From Rotaria sp. Silwood1 (taxonomy: Eukaryota; Rotifera; Eurotatoria; Philodinida; Philodinidae), in the NCBI GenBank assembly GCA_905250075.1, contig CAJNOP010000218.1, positions 161,881 through 225,880 on the forward strand: DNA of 64,000 nucleotides, given 5' to 3'. This document shows positions 35,401 to 45,110 of the stretch, one piece after another (position 1 is the stretch's first letter; the number at the start of each line of letters is the position of its first letter). A program made the translations under genes and the position numbers. Under the pieces are notes generated by a model. The model saw only the letters and a program-made list of their open reading frames with translations, had not been told where the DNA came from and searched no databases.

Positions 35401-38400
35401 ACACCTAGTGCCCAGATAGCGACGGAACAATCAACAGCGGTAGAAACAACTGTTCTTGTTCTAGGAGGAACAACTGTGGCAACGGCAGCGATACCTGAAA
35501 CACCAAGTGCTCAGAGAACGACGGAACGAATAACAGGTTTAAATGACGCTGAAACCCCAGCAGCTGTAGCGGCAACTTCAAGTTCTGAATTAAGTAGTAC
35601 AGCAACAGGAACAAGTCTAGTAAATAGAGAAGGTACAGTTGCTTCTACGGAGAGTGTGGCAACTTCTCTGAAAACGACAACAGCTCAACGTATGGTAGCA
35701 GCTTTGATTACGTCGGCTGAGAAACTTGTCGGTAGTACTGTTGAAACCACGAGAGAAAGTACAGTTAGGACGAGTACTGGAAGTAGCGAAACAACAGCTG
35801 CTAGTTTCTTTGGAGCTCTGATCGTAAGACCCCTGAACAGGGTGGTCGTTAGAAGAACAACAACGGTTGCGACAGAGACACAGGAACGCATGGAAATCGC
35901 TAACGCTGGTAAGTACTATCCTTAGTTAAAGATAGCTGCTTCTGGCTGTTTGCTAGTTAGATCCTTTTGAAGTATGGAAAATTATTTATTGATTGCTCTA
36001 TCAAAATTTCAGCATAGTAGGAGCTCACTGTTTCAATTATATCGGTGGTACGGGTAGTTGGTAGTGCTGCTAGTGGTCGGAGACGTTTTTTGTCAAAGTG
36101 AGAAGGCATTGATATTAGCGGTTTCCGACTTCTATGTTTGTCAATGTGTCGGTATGCTTACTAGGTGTGAAAAGGATGTGTTCGTGAAACGAGCAGTGAT
36201 TTCTCAGTGTGTGTTATGGTTATTTTGAGCTAACAAATTAAATTGGTTTTTAATAGGTAAAAGAACTCTCTTTCGAGAAGTTTTGGGAATCAAGTTATGG
36301 AAACTGTTGAATTTTTTTTAGCGGTATATACTTCTGGGAGATGACGATAATTCGTCAGGTTGTTTTGAGGAAGGCTTTGTGATGTTGAACCTAGTATTCA
36401 CTAGAATCCGGTAGTATTTGGACTATTATCGACGGCAAAATAGAAGGCAAGTGGCTATTTCTTTTTGTAACTTTTGATAGAAACGAGATAGAGACCTGTG
36501 GTTTTCAGCACTGGAAGGAAAATTATTTTCTTCATAAGAGTAAGGCAAAATCTGAGTGGTCATCCATTGACTAAGCAGGTTATCGGCACGGTCAACATTT
36601 TGTAAATGGTATTGTGAAAGTTTTTCCCATTGCACTTTGACTTGAAATTCAATCATGAGATAGAAAAAATTGTTCTCTTTCGATCTACGCAAGGCCGAGC
36701 TCTCTAGCTTGTTTCGTTCAGGAGTTATTGAAGTTTTCCGGACACCCCCGAAATCGACCAAACGAGCTCCAACCGCTCCAGGATGGATCTAGACAAGGGT
36801 AATCGACCAAGCTGAGTCGAGTGGTAACATTTTTTTTTTATTTTCAAAGTTGTCTGAAACCAATATACCACTGTTTTCGATAATGTCACTCAATAGCCAA
36901 GTAAGCGTGAAAATGATGGAATGTTATATGCGAGTATCGCAACACCAGACAACTTCGAAAATGAAAACAAATGTTACCATTCGACTGAGCTTGATCGATT
37001 ACCCATGTCCAGATCCATTCTGGCTCTATTGGAGCCAAAATGGTCGATTTCGGGGGTCTCGCTAAAACATCGATAACTCCTGAACGAAACAAGCTAGAGA
37101 GCTCGGCCTTGGGTAGATTCAAAGAGAACAATTTTTTCTATCTAACGATTGAATTTCAAGTCAAAGTGCAATGGAAAAAACTTTCACAATACCATTTACA
37201 ACATGTTGACCATACCGTTCACCTGATTGGTCAATGGATGACCAATAAGATTTTGCCTTACTTTTATGAAGAAAATAATTTTATTTCTAATGCTGAAAAC
37301 CGCAGGTCTCTATCATGTTTCTATCAAAAGTTCTTAAAAAAAAAGCCACCTGCTTTATATTTTGGCGTCGATATTAGTTGAGGTGAATAAGTTTTTAGGA
37401 TACACTGTGAAAGCTCGTGTGACGTGTTTTAAGCTGCTTTCATCGAATAAGGGTTTTCGCATCATGAAAGAACAGAAAATACGTGAACAATTTGTAGTCG
37501 AGTGATTCTTAGAAGTTAGGTCATTCAATTCGACGTAAAATCAAGTCAAGTTTTATTACTTGATACATTCCCTAGTCGAACCTTTTTTTCGCAAAAATGA
37601 CATGCACAACCTTCAAAATTTGTTCATAGCGCCTCACATCCTTGCTGAAGAAGCTCAAGTATTTCATGCATATCCCACACTATGTTTCATTTTGGTCATT
37701 CTAAGGGAAAACTTTGTCTAGATAACAATTATTTTAGGGAAAATAATATTCAAGTAATTGTCACAGGTAAATGTCATTTAATTTCTTGTCTTCCTTTGGT
37801 CCAATCGAAGGCATACACTCTAGCTTAGTGGAGACAATATAAACACTACTCCTGTTAGTACCTTGTTTGACCGAAGAACATTATGTTATATGCTTAGAAT
37901 AGAAGACAAAATAGAGGAGCCATTTTTGGTTACTAATTTTTTTACTGAAGTAGTGATTTTTCATTATCTCCTCTTGAGTTATTCTACTGCATTTACCGAA
38001 CTTCTCGTCCATATTCACTAATTTGATCTTAAGAATCAAACAGAATAAGGCGTAATTAAAGCAATTAATGTATCATGAATGAATTTGAATTGGGAAGATT
38101 TGGAAAATATTATCAACTGATAATATTTTCGATTCAAATTATTTTGAGTCATTCATAATACAAAGATAAAAGAAACTGGTAATGTAAGTCCTTTTTTTTC
38201 TTAAAAGGTAAAGTATCAACTGAGAATGTGAAGTTTAAATTTTTTCATGGCATCCACATATGTCGCACGATTTATACTTGGAGAAAAAAAAACAAACATC
38301 TCAGTCATTTTCCACGCTATAGTTGTTTACGTTTCACAGATACTAAAAGAACTCATTAAAACTCGTAGTTAAAAACCATTAAGTAGTTCAATTAACAATA

Positions 38401-38999
38401 AAGTTTCAAAATGGAAAATATGAAAAAATCTCATAAGACCCCATAGAGAATGATTGAAAAAGCAAATAAAATACTGACCCATACAAGCGTACACAGATAT
38501 CCACTTTTTTAAAATTGACTTTCTCGATCCAAAGCTTTTCAGTCAAGAAAAGTAAAATTAAAGGGTTGCAATAATCGAAGCTAAAAAGTAAAACGGCGAT
38601 TCATATATTTATATAGACAGAGAAGCAGTCAAAATTAATTATTAATCTTTTTGTAGGCCCTCTATACACTTTGGAAAAGTGTCAAATATGGAAGAATAAG
38701 TCCAAGTTTCTAGCTTTACATTTAGAACTTTCATTTTAAATTGTATTTTAAAAATTAGACGGGCAACATATCTATTAGCGCACAAGATGACCGATTGAAA
38801 ACAAACCGCTTGCGTGCATATGTTGACCATCTGTTCTTAAATGTCAATCTTCTTTGCTTTTTACTTATATTCCTCACATTCTTAATTCTTCCATTTCACT
38901 TAATGTCTGTTACTGATTTCTCTTGCAGACCAGATATTATTCTTAGATCCGAACTTATCTGGATCGAATGCCTACATGGACATTACTACTGTTGTGTAA
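20456..38999 (+). CDS. Giant membrane-anchored mucin-like protein (3250 aa, seven exons)
   Basis: Seven exons join in frame: 20437-20582 (coding from ATG 20456), 22711-22805, 22868-22986, 23058-23341, 24182-24337, 27008-35908 and 38929-38999. Intron phases are 1, 0, 2, 1, 1 and 1, and the coding sum of 9753 nt divides by three. Residues 6-29 are a hydrophobic anchor (TLLWLILFGLLVAIILLLVC) followed by Lys-Lys. Exon 4 has paired Cys and four N-glycosylation sequons, so this part is probably extracellular. Exon 5 is an eight-Cys module. Exon 6 is the Ser/Thr-rich repeat region. The product is inferred to be a heavily O-glycosylated surface protein with the N-terminus inside. No named family is recognised. 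Weak points are a possible upstream coding exon (the frame is open before the ATG back to an AG at 20435-20436), possible missed exons in the long introns, and the last exon. Large introns carry foldback elements. Confidence 0.7.
21319..21675. mobile_element. 353-bp Tc1/mariner-like foldback MITE in intron 1 of the mucin gene
   Basis: Inverted arms of about 170 bp (21321-21495 and 21500-21673) pair almost end to end. Blocks include AAGGAAAC, GAATATCTCCATTA, GCATGT and CATAAAGACA. TA dinucleotides flank the element at 21319-21320 and 21674-21675, as expected for Tc1/mariner insertions. The termini (CATAGGGGCCGG and the complement of GGGCCGTCCTG) are only roughly alike. There is no coding capacity. 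Confidence 0.65.
22711..23341 (+). CDS. Mucin-like gene, exons 2-4 (stalk with Cys and N-glycan sites)
   Basis: Exon 2 (22711-22805) follows the acceptor AATATTGTAG and ends at AAA|GTAATC. Exon 3 (22868-22986) follows ATTCTAG and ends at AAAAT|GTGCGT. Exon 4 (23058-23341) follows CTATTTCAG and ends at AACG|GTAAAT. The two introns between them are 62 and 71 bp, a typical short class. Exon 4 encodes Cys residues in CDQL, NCGAYRPC and TTCKK contexts and the sequons NYT, NIT, NSS and NSS. It ends in a basic stretch, LLRSRRAPPS, that could be a proprotein-convertase-type site (RSRR). No known domain was recognised. Confidence 0.7.
24182..24337 (+). CDS. Mucin-like gene, exon 5: eight-cysteine module
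   Basis: This exon follows a TTTTTACTTCCAG acceptor and ends at GCTG|GTAAGT. It is a symmetric class 1-1 exon of 156 nt (about 52 residues). Its eight Cys fall in the pattern TCSDG-x-N-x-ESDIDCGG, then IC, QC, KC, DCKSNHC and KC. TCSDG...DIDCGG-type modules recur in extracellular proteins of diverse protists and invertebrates as short disulfide-rich domains. A phase-1 boundary at both ends is typical of shuffled extracellular modules. Confidence 0.75.
25180..25405 (+). repeat. Dispersed repeat, copy 2, in intron 5 of the mucin gene
   Basis: This is collinear with the copy at about 1160-1400 (ATATGAGTGAA, CTATAAGT, CATTTCTGAAAAAA, ATCATAGC and TAGCTTCTAAC blocks). Similarity may continue at lower level for another 200-300 bp downstream of both copies. 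Confidence 0.5.
26263..26512 (-). pseudogene. Possible small minus-strand gene relic inside mucin intron 5
   Basis: On the minus strand an ATG at 26512 opens a 27-residue frame with a hydrophobic, signal-like stretch (YTFVVVLANTIITFLD) and then stops. Downstream, 26346-26263 is an 84-bp stretch that starts after an AATGCAG acceptor and ends at AAAG|GTATGC. It is open in phase 0 and contains two Cys (VRQCESLGCGIVDLAMSRED). A further coding-like stretch (HDGEKTQPFIPSLFKGK) lies just beyond. The parts do not join cleanly in one frame. It looks like a decayed gene for a small secreted protein, but chance cannot be excluded. Confidence 0.25.
27008..35908 (+). CDS. Mucin-like gene, exon 6: 8.9-kb Ser/Thr-rich repeat exon
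   Basis: The frame is open for 8901 nt (about 2967 residues), from an acceptor ending CACCATAG to a GCTG|GTAAGT donor. If read past the donor it would stop at a TAG at 35923-35925. The first ~390 residues are irregular Thr/Pro-rich sequence (TTTVTTTVPTTPT). Then related 32-35-residue units begin, becoming a regular 32-residue (96-bp) repeat from about 29060. Typical unit pieces are ASQTVSLKEPGTTEAAGT and PQTPSAQIVTEASTAS. The last ~150 residues leave the repeat and become more complex (FFGALIVRPLNRVVVRRTTT). There are no Cys or aromatic clusters within the repeats. This is an ideal O-glycosylation substrate. Codons are noticeably richer in G and C than the flanking DNA. Confidence 0.88.
28180..35450 (+). 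repeat. 96-bp coding tandem repeat, roughly 70 copies
   Basis: Unit starts can be followed by TCAACAGCTTCCCAGAC and its variants, for example at about 29741 and 29837, exactly 96 bp apart. Copies differ by many substitutions but almost never by indels that break the frame. That implies purifying selection on reading frame and length. The 5' part (28180-29060) has more diverged units of about 99-105 bp. Confidence 0.85.
36421..37380. mobile_element. 960-bp inverted-repeat (foldback) element in intron 6 of the mucin gene
   Basis: The left arm (about 36421-36857) and right arm (about 36946-37380) are inverted copies over about 435 bp, with an 88-bp loop. Matching blocks include GTCGATAATAG/GTCGATATTAG, GGTCTCTATC, TTTCTATCAAAAGTT, GGCCGAGCTCTCTAGCTTG and CAAAGTTGTCTG. 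Both arms happen to be open for about 110 codons in the outward direction, with roughly 80 percent similar translations. Changes are not concentrated at third positions, so coding is doubtful. No duplication was identified. Confidence 0.75.
38929..38999 (+). CDS. Mucin-like gene, proposed terminal exon 7
   Basis: The acceptor GATTTCTCTTGCAG is the best polypyrimidine-AG site seen downstream. The phase matches the exon 6 donor, and the exon stays open for 23 residues (DQILFLDPNL...) to a TAA at 38997-38999, ending ...MDITTVV. Alternatives are an acceptor at 36012, which gives a stop one codon later, and one at about 40577 opening a longer frame. The choice is an inference. Confidence 0.4.
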
Positions 39000-39772
39000 T
39001 CACAAACACAATCAGAAGTTTCTGTATTTCTCGTACGCTTCCTGTATGATATGCATAATCATTTCATACGACTGATAAAATATGCTAGTTTCACATCGAC
39101 CATTATACTCTTTCGTATCAAAAGAAACACAAGAAATACTAGTTTTCTGCTAGGATTTCTGTCGCAGTCGATAGCATCATAGACTCATTGCTCTGCTATG
39201 ATAAGCGAATTCTGTGGTACCCCACTGGAAAGCTTTGAATGCTGTCTTGAAAACGTCGAGACTATTGTACTATTCTAGTAAGATGCTTTCGATGACTTTT
39301 TTCTTTCATAAAAAGTTGAAAATCATATGTTCGCATGTTATCAGAAGCCCGCTATTCTTACGAATCACGAAGAAGGAAAATACGAAAGAAAGTATTCGAT
39401 AGAAGAAGCAAATTTATCAAGAAGACGTGTTTTCACCCATTGTCTCTCCAATAAGTTTCGTCGATCGCATCATTGATGCAGCATTCTGATAAGATAATCG
39501 TGTTGCAACAGATCCAGCCGAGCACGATATTTAAGGACGAGAAAGTTCAACAACAAATATGTCTTTTCTTTTGCTTACTTAAAATTTCATGCACAAATAA
39601 CTGTAAATTGACAGCAACGGAGTTTAGATTTAACGTTCACTGTTTAGCAGTGAGCTCCATGCAGTAGTATATGCCACGGTTTGTTTGAGTTGATAGATCA
39701 ATGTATTCAAATCATTTATTTCTAAATTCTAAACTTCGTCTATATTGCATCTTGAAAATGGCAAGGAATTTG
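39000..39772. other. AT-rich DNA after the mucin locus, no gene seen
   Basis: This would include the 3' UTR if the terminal exon call at 38929-38999 is right. No conserved frame or repeat was recognised. Confidence 0.4.
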
Positions 39773-40510
39773 CCCTAGACTGAAAGGATAGGGTCTAGAA
39801 ACCGAAATTCATCTGTGTCTGTCTGTCTGTCTATAACATTTGGTACAAGTGACCATTGCCGCAGTACGAATGATGACATCTATACTATGATTAACCATAG
39901 TCGTGGTTATTCGGACCATTATTTTGGTCATTAGAACTACTTTCGTGGTGATTTACACCATTGTATCGTGCATTCCTGTCGTCTCTATGGTCGCTGACCA
40001 TAGAGATGGCACGAGTGGGCTAATGTTAAATATGGTTGATCATGCGGTCGAAATTAGGATAAATATGAAAGAAATGACTGTAACTACGGCCTGCGTCACG
40101 AAAGATATAATCAAAAATCCCTTAAAGACACTCTGAATGTTCACAAATGCGACACATCTGACCGTTTATTTATCAAAGCTATGGCTCAAAAGTGCAAAAA
40201 TGTGCTCAAAATGGTCACAATAATAGTCCTCGTAGCCAAAGATGTTACCCGACTGACCACACACAGCGTTCAAAACACTATAGATATGATGATGTTGTCT
40301 GTATTTGTCGTCACATGTACCATTCTTGTGACCATTGTTCCTGTGTTTTTGAGATATTTTTGCACTTTATTGCTCGTTTTGAAACAGCCCTATGGTCCTT
40401 CAGACCCTATTTGTGATCATCTGGACCATAGTTAACATGTGGTCACTAGATTACAGAGACAGACGGACGCAGATGCACATCTTTTTTTAGACCACTAAGT
40501 CAGTCTAGGG
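39773..40510. mobile_element. 738-bp TIR element with internal GGTC/GACC repeats
   Basis: The ends are inverted copies of CCCTAGACTGA (left 39773-39783; right, complement of TCAGTCTAGGG at 40500-40510). The inverted similarity extends about 90 bp inward, through TCTAGAAA/TCTAAAAA, a CATCTGTGTCTGTCTGTCTG/CATCTGCGTCCGTCTGTCTC block and AGTGACCA. The interior is filled with loosely repeated ATGGTC, GACCAT and GTGACCAT motifs at irregular spacing. Open frames there are low-complexity by-products. It is probably a non-autonomous DNA transposon. The superfamily is not determined. Confidence 0.65.
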
Positions 40511-41039
40511 TTAAGCTAATCGACTGTCAATTAGCGTTACTTGTCTATATAAAAATTTCAAAACTATATTCATTTAGGTGCTGCTGTGGCAAAGCCTCAA
40601 CGAGCTCCAAATAAAATACTGTCATGTGCAATGTTTTCTTTTATACATCGATTAATATCGAACGATCAATTTCAATTATTTTGAATATTCGAATAGAACA
40701 TTTGTTCTGACTGTGCATGCATGATTTCATCAGTATTTGAAACAATGGCTGTGACATTTTATTTAAAGACAGGCATATAATTGAATCGATGTATAATTGA
40801 ACATATCCAAATATTTTCAGATCATCCATTAAAAGATCCTCTATTCAAATTTTACCCGCACATCAGTAATCACTGGCATAGATCATTACTTCATGTCATT
40901 CATATTTTTCATTTGTATTCAGTGACTTTCAGTCATACCACATTCATGCAATGTAACCAATACTGGAACAGAACTATTGTAGTAAGCATTCAGTTAGCAG
41001 TTTTTCAGCAAATTTGTTTTGCATTCAAATGAGTTATTT

Positions 41040-44000
41040 GAGCTACGTCAAATATTCGAACATAATCTTAAAGTTTAGCTCGATTCATTTGTCAAGATAT
41101 CTTTGCTGATATAATACACTGACATATTTTATTTCAAAGCGAACCATATACTTGAATAGAGTCCTAGTTATAACGATTCATTTGTCTAGAGACCTTTGGC
41201 GATGTAATAGAGTGACACACTTTGCTTCGAATTGAGCGATATACGTGAACGGAACTCTAGTTATAACAATTCATTTATCGAAAGATCTTTGACGACGTAA
41301 TCTAGGGATATAATTTGCTGCAAAATATGCAATTTATTGGAATAGAACCTTGGTTACAACAATTTACGTGTCAAGACAGTTTTGCTGATGTGATGAAGCG
41401 ACACAAATTATCGTATATTGAGCAATATTATTGAATGGAACGCTATTTAGAATAACTCATTTGTCAAGCGATCTTTATTGATGAGATTTAGTGACACATT
41501 TTGCTTCAATTGGAACCATATACTTGAATAGGATGCTAATTACTCTGATTCATTTAGGAAAAGGTCTTTGCTAATGTGATCGAGTGAGACACATCACTTT
41601 ATACTAAAAGATATACATGAATAGAGTCCTAGTTATAACAATTCATTTATCAAGAGATGTTTGCTGACGTAATCAATTGACATACTTTACTTCGAAATGA
41701 ACGATATTCCTGAAGATAACACACTGGTTATAATAATTCATTTGTCAAGAGACTTTTACTGATGTAATCGAGTGATACACTTTACTTCAAATCGAGTTAT
41801 ATACTTGACTGAAACTCTCGTTTGAACGATTTATTTCTCAAAAGACTATTGATGATGTAACCAAGTAACACACTGTGTTTCGAATCAAGTGATATACTTG
41901 AATGTAACCCTATTTGTGACAATTCATTTGTCAAAAGGTCCTGTCTTATGTGATCCACTGACATCATTTACTTCAAAGTGTACGATTTACTTGCACACGA
42001 TCATGTTTGTAGCAACTCATTTATCACGAGATATTTGTTAATGTAATCGAGTGACACACTTCGTTTTGAATTGAGCGACATATTTGAATACAGTTTTACT
42101 TAGAGTCGTTCATTTACTTTTTCACCTTTGAATCATCTACTTTTGTGCGAACTTCTTCGAAAACAAAAGCTATATTTATATAAAATCTTTGTTAGAAGTA
42201 ATCATTTAACACGTATATTATCATATATTGTTATGTTGAAATATTGCATCTCGACGTGAGTGATATGCTCGTATGAAACGTTGCTTATAACAATTCATTT
42301 GTCAAGAGATCTGTACTGATGTGGTCAAATGAGACACATCGCTTCGAACTAAGCGATACACTTGAATGGCGTTCTATTTATAACTATTCATATATCAAGA
42401 AATATTTGCTAATATCAAAGAGTGACACACTTCACTTTGAAGTGAACAGTATATTTGAACAGCATTATTTTTAGACTAATACATTCGCGATATGTCTTTC
42501 ATCAGTGTACGTAATGTTTAGTAGTTTATTTAACAGTAATATACGTGAACGAAATCGTTGTTCATGCTAATCATGAGACAGATACCTCGATCATCGAAGC
42601 TAAATAGGAATTTTGTTTTTTTGCTGGCCATATACTTGAATGGCACTCTCATTAGAATGATTCATTCGTCAAGAGATTTTTACTGGTGTCATAGAGTGAC
42701 ACTTTTGATTTCTAACTGAGTAGTATACTTGAAGAAAGCTTTATTTATAACAATTTATTTGTCAAGAGATCTTTGCTAACATGATAGATTGACATATTTT
42801 GCTTCAAAGTGAATAATATATAAGTATGAAACCCTGGTTATGACTATTTATATATCAAGAAATCTTTGCTATTGTGATTGAATAACGTACTTGGCTTCGA
42901 ACTGAGCGATATACTTAAATGACGCTCTTATTAGAACAATTCATTTCTCAATAAGTCCTTGTTCGTATGATCGCATGACATACTTGGCTTTGAAGGGAAC
43001 AATATAATTGCATAGAACTCTCATTATACTCATTCATTTATCAAGAAATCTTAGCAGGCGTGATCGACTAACATACCTGACTTCGAGCTGAGCGATATAC
43101 TTGAACGAAATACTTCTTAGAACGATTCATTTGCCAAAAGATCTTTGCTATTGTGATTGAGTGACACACTTCGCAACAAAGTGAGTGATTCCTTCGAAAA
43201 GATTCCTCGTTAGAAAGAATCATTTGTCGAGTGATCTGTGTCGGAAAGATTAGATGGCAGTTATTGCTTCAGAGTAAGTGATGTACTTGAAACAAACAGT
43301 TGTTGATATTAATTAGTTACCTCGTCGTATCGTATTATCTTATCTGATTAAAGAAGGCACTATGAAGTGAACAAGATAGTTGAATAGAGTCATAATCAGA
43401 GTGATTCATATGCCATGCACAGTCAAGCATGTAATAGACACTCATGTTCTATTCTCAAATAAATGGAACACTTGAATAGTACTCTATTAGGATTTTTACA
43501 CTTGGAATGTAGTGCTTGAACATCAAGAACCGTAAGATTTCTCTAACAAGATAAAAGAATATTTGAATAGATTCGTACTTAGAATAATTCACTATCGATT
43601 TCATCGTCAATCATGCAATTGATCATCACACTTCATGCCTATCTGAATAACATATCTGATCAATACACTGCAAACAATGCTCGTAAAGCTATTTCATATT
43701 TATGTAGTCCTCAAGATGTCACAAGGTGTTAATTTTCTGAATAACTCAGCGAACTATTTGAATCTGAGTACTGTCTCACTAATTCACTCTCTCAAACATT
43801 ATTATTCATGTAAACTAAGTTACCTCTTGATTTCATTGCGAAATTTATTTGAACATAATCTTCTTTCAAATAATTCATTAGCCATGCCTTCTTCATTCAT
43901 GAGTTTCACTGTCACTAGCTGCTTCATAGTCACATTAACGAACTTGCACTTGCTTAGGATAGTGCATTCACCATGTGTTGTTCAATGATATATTCTGATA

Positions 44001-45110
44001 TTAGTGACTATATTGGAAGAAAATAAATGAAATCGAGTTTAATTAGGATAACTCATTTGTTACACGCTGTTCAATCATGTGTTTTGATGTTAGCGATCAT
44101 TATAGAACGAAATAGTTGAACATAACTTTCGTTAAGAAAATTTATATACCATGCATCATTCAATCTTGTGTGCTACTGTCATTGATCACTAAAGAGTAAA
44201 ATAATTGAATGCGATCCTCGTTCAAATGATTCACTTGTGATGTGATCCTCTAACACGGTACGCACTGTTAATTTTTAGCTTAGATATGCGCGAAAACGAA
44301 TAGATCTATTGTTATTGGTATGCATTTTTTAGGTAGACCTTCATCATGTGACGTGTCTTTATGATTTTTATACAATGAGAATCATATATATGAACAGAAA
44401 GCTGCTGGTTGAAACGATCTGTTTTTCAAATGGCATTCGATGACATGATTCAGAAACTTACATCGCTTTCATTGGTTCGGTATATTTGAACAAAGGTATA
44501 CTCAAATTGATTCATTGACTTTGTGATCTAGCACTATTTAATGAATTTTCACGTTGGGTTCTTAATGAGTTACATACTTGAAGAAGGCCATACTTGACAC
44601 TAGTCACTTGTGATGTATTCATTATTTGATGGATAAAAGATGCACTAAACTTTGTTTCGAAGAACTATTTTGAATAGATGTTTTATCTAAAATGTTCGTC
44701 TAATATATGAGCAGTTCTTTTTAAGTGACATATAATAAATTCTTGTGAGTGATTGATATAGTTGAATAGGATTATGTTTAGGATTATTCATCTTTGCGAT
44801 GATTTGCTTCATCATCATGGCGACAGAAGTTTTACTTCACAGTTAATGATATAGATGCGAGGATAGATTGTTGCTGGTGTTCGTTTACTATATAGTTGGT
44901 AATTAGATCACAAAGTTTAGTTTTGATTCAAAGTATTGATCATGCATTGAACAGGATATTTGTTAAAAACATTCAGTTCCTGTGTGATGTTCAACCAAAT
45001 AATGCTTGCAGTGGTTTATTTCAAACTAAGCTTTAAATTTGAATACAAGTATTGCTGTGACTACTCATAGATTATGCGATCACTACGGTGATAGTATGTG
45101 AAAGACCGAT
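41040..45110 (+). repeat. ~4-kb array of a degenerate ~93-bp tandem repeat
   Basis: The phrase TTCATTTGTCAAGAGATCTT recurs about every 93-94 bp (for example near 41085, 41179 and 41272). It alternates with TGATGTAATCGAGTGACAC, CTTTGCTTCGAA, GAGCGATATACTTGAAT and CTCTAGTTATAACAA. About 40 copies are detectable. Copies are heavily diverged, with small indels, and decay at both edges, with faint similarity back to about 40.7 kb. Stops occur in every frame, so it is not coding. It reads as an old satellite or minisatellite no longer being homogenised. Confidence 0.85.

Noticed and set aside
27103-35925. Reading the 8.8-kb frame as a complete single-exon gene from ATG 27103 to TAG 35925
   Set aside because: The frame is open upstream to a splice acceptor in matching phase, and a strong GTAAGT donor precedes the stop. 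The first ATG lies inside Thr-rich sequence without a signal peptide.
36426-37381. The two similar ~110-codon frames as a divergent gene pair
   Set aside because: They lie in the arms of one palindrome. Differences are frequent at first and second codon positions, and neither frame shows splice or promoter context.
39903-40435. Hydrophobic open frames inside the TIR element
   Set aside because: They arise from repeated GGTC/GACC and GTG motifs. Overlapping frames are equally open.
41040-45110. The ~93-bp array as a decayed coding repeat related to the mucin
   Set aside because: Although 93 is a multiple of three, every frame contains stops within the unit, the unit sequence does not resemble the 96-bp mucin repeat, and copies carry indels.
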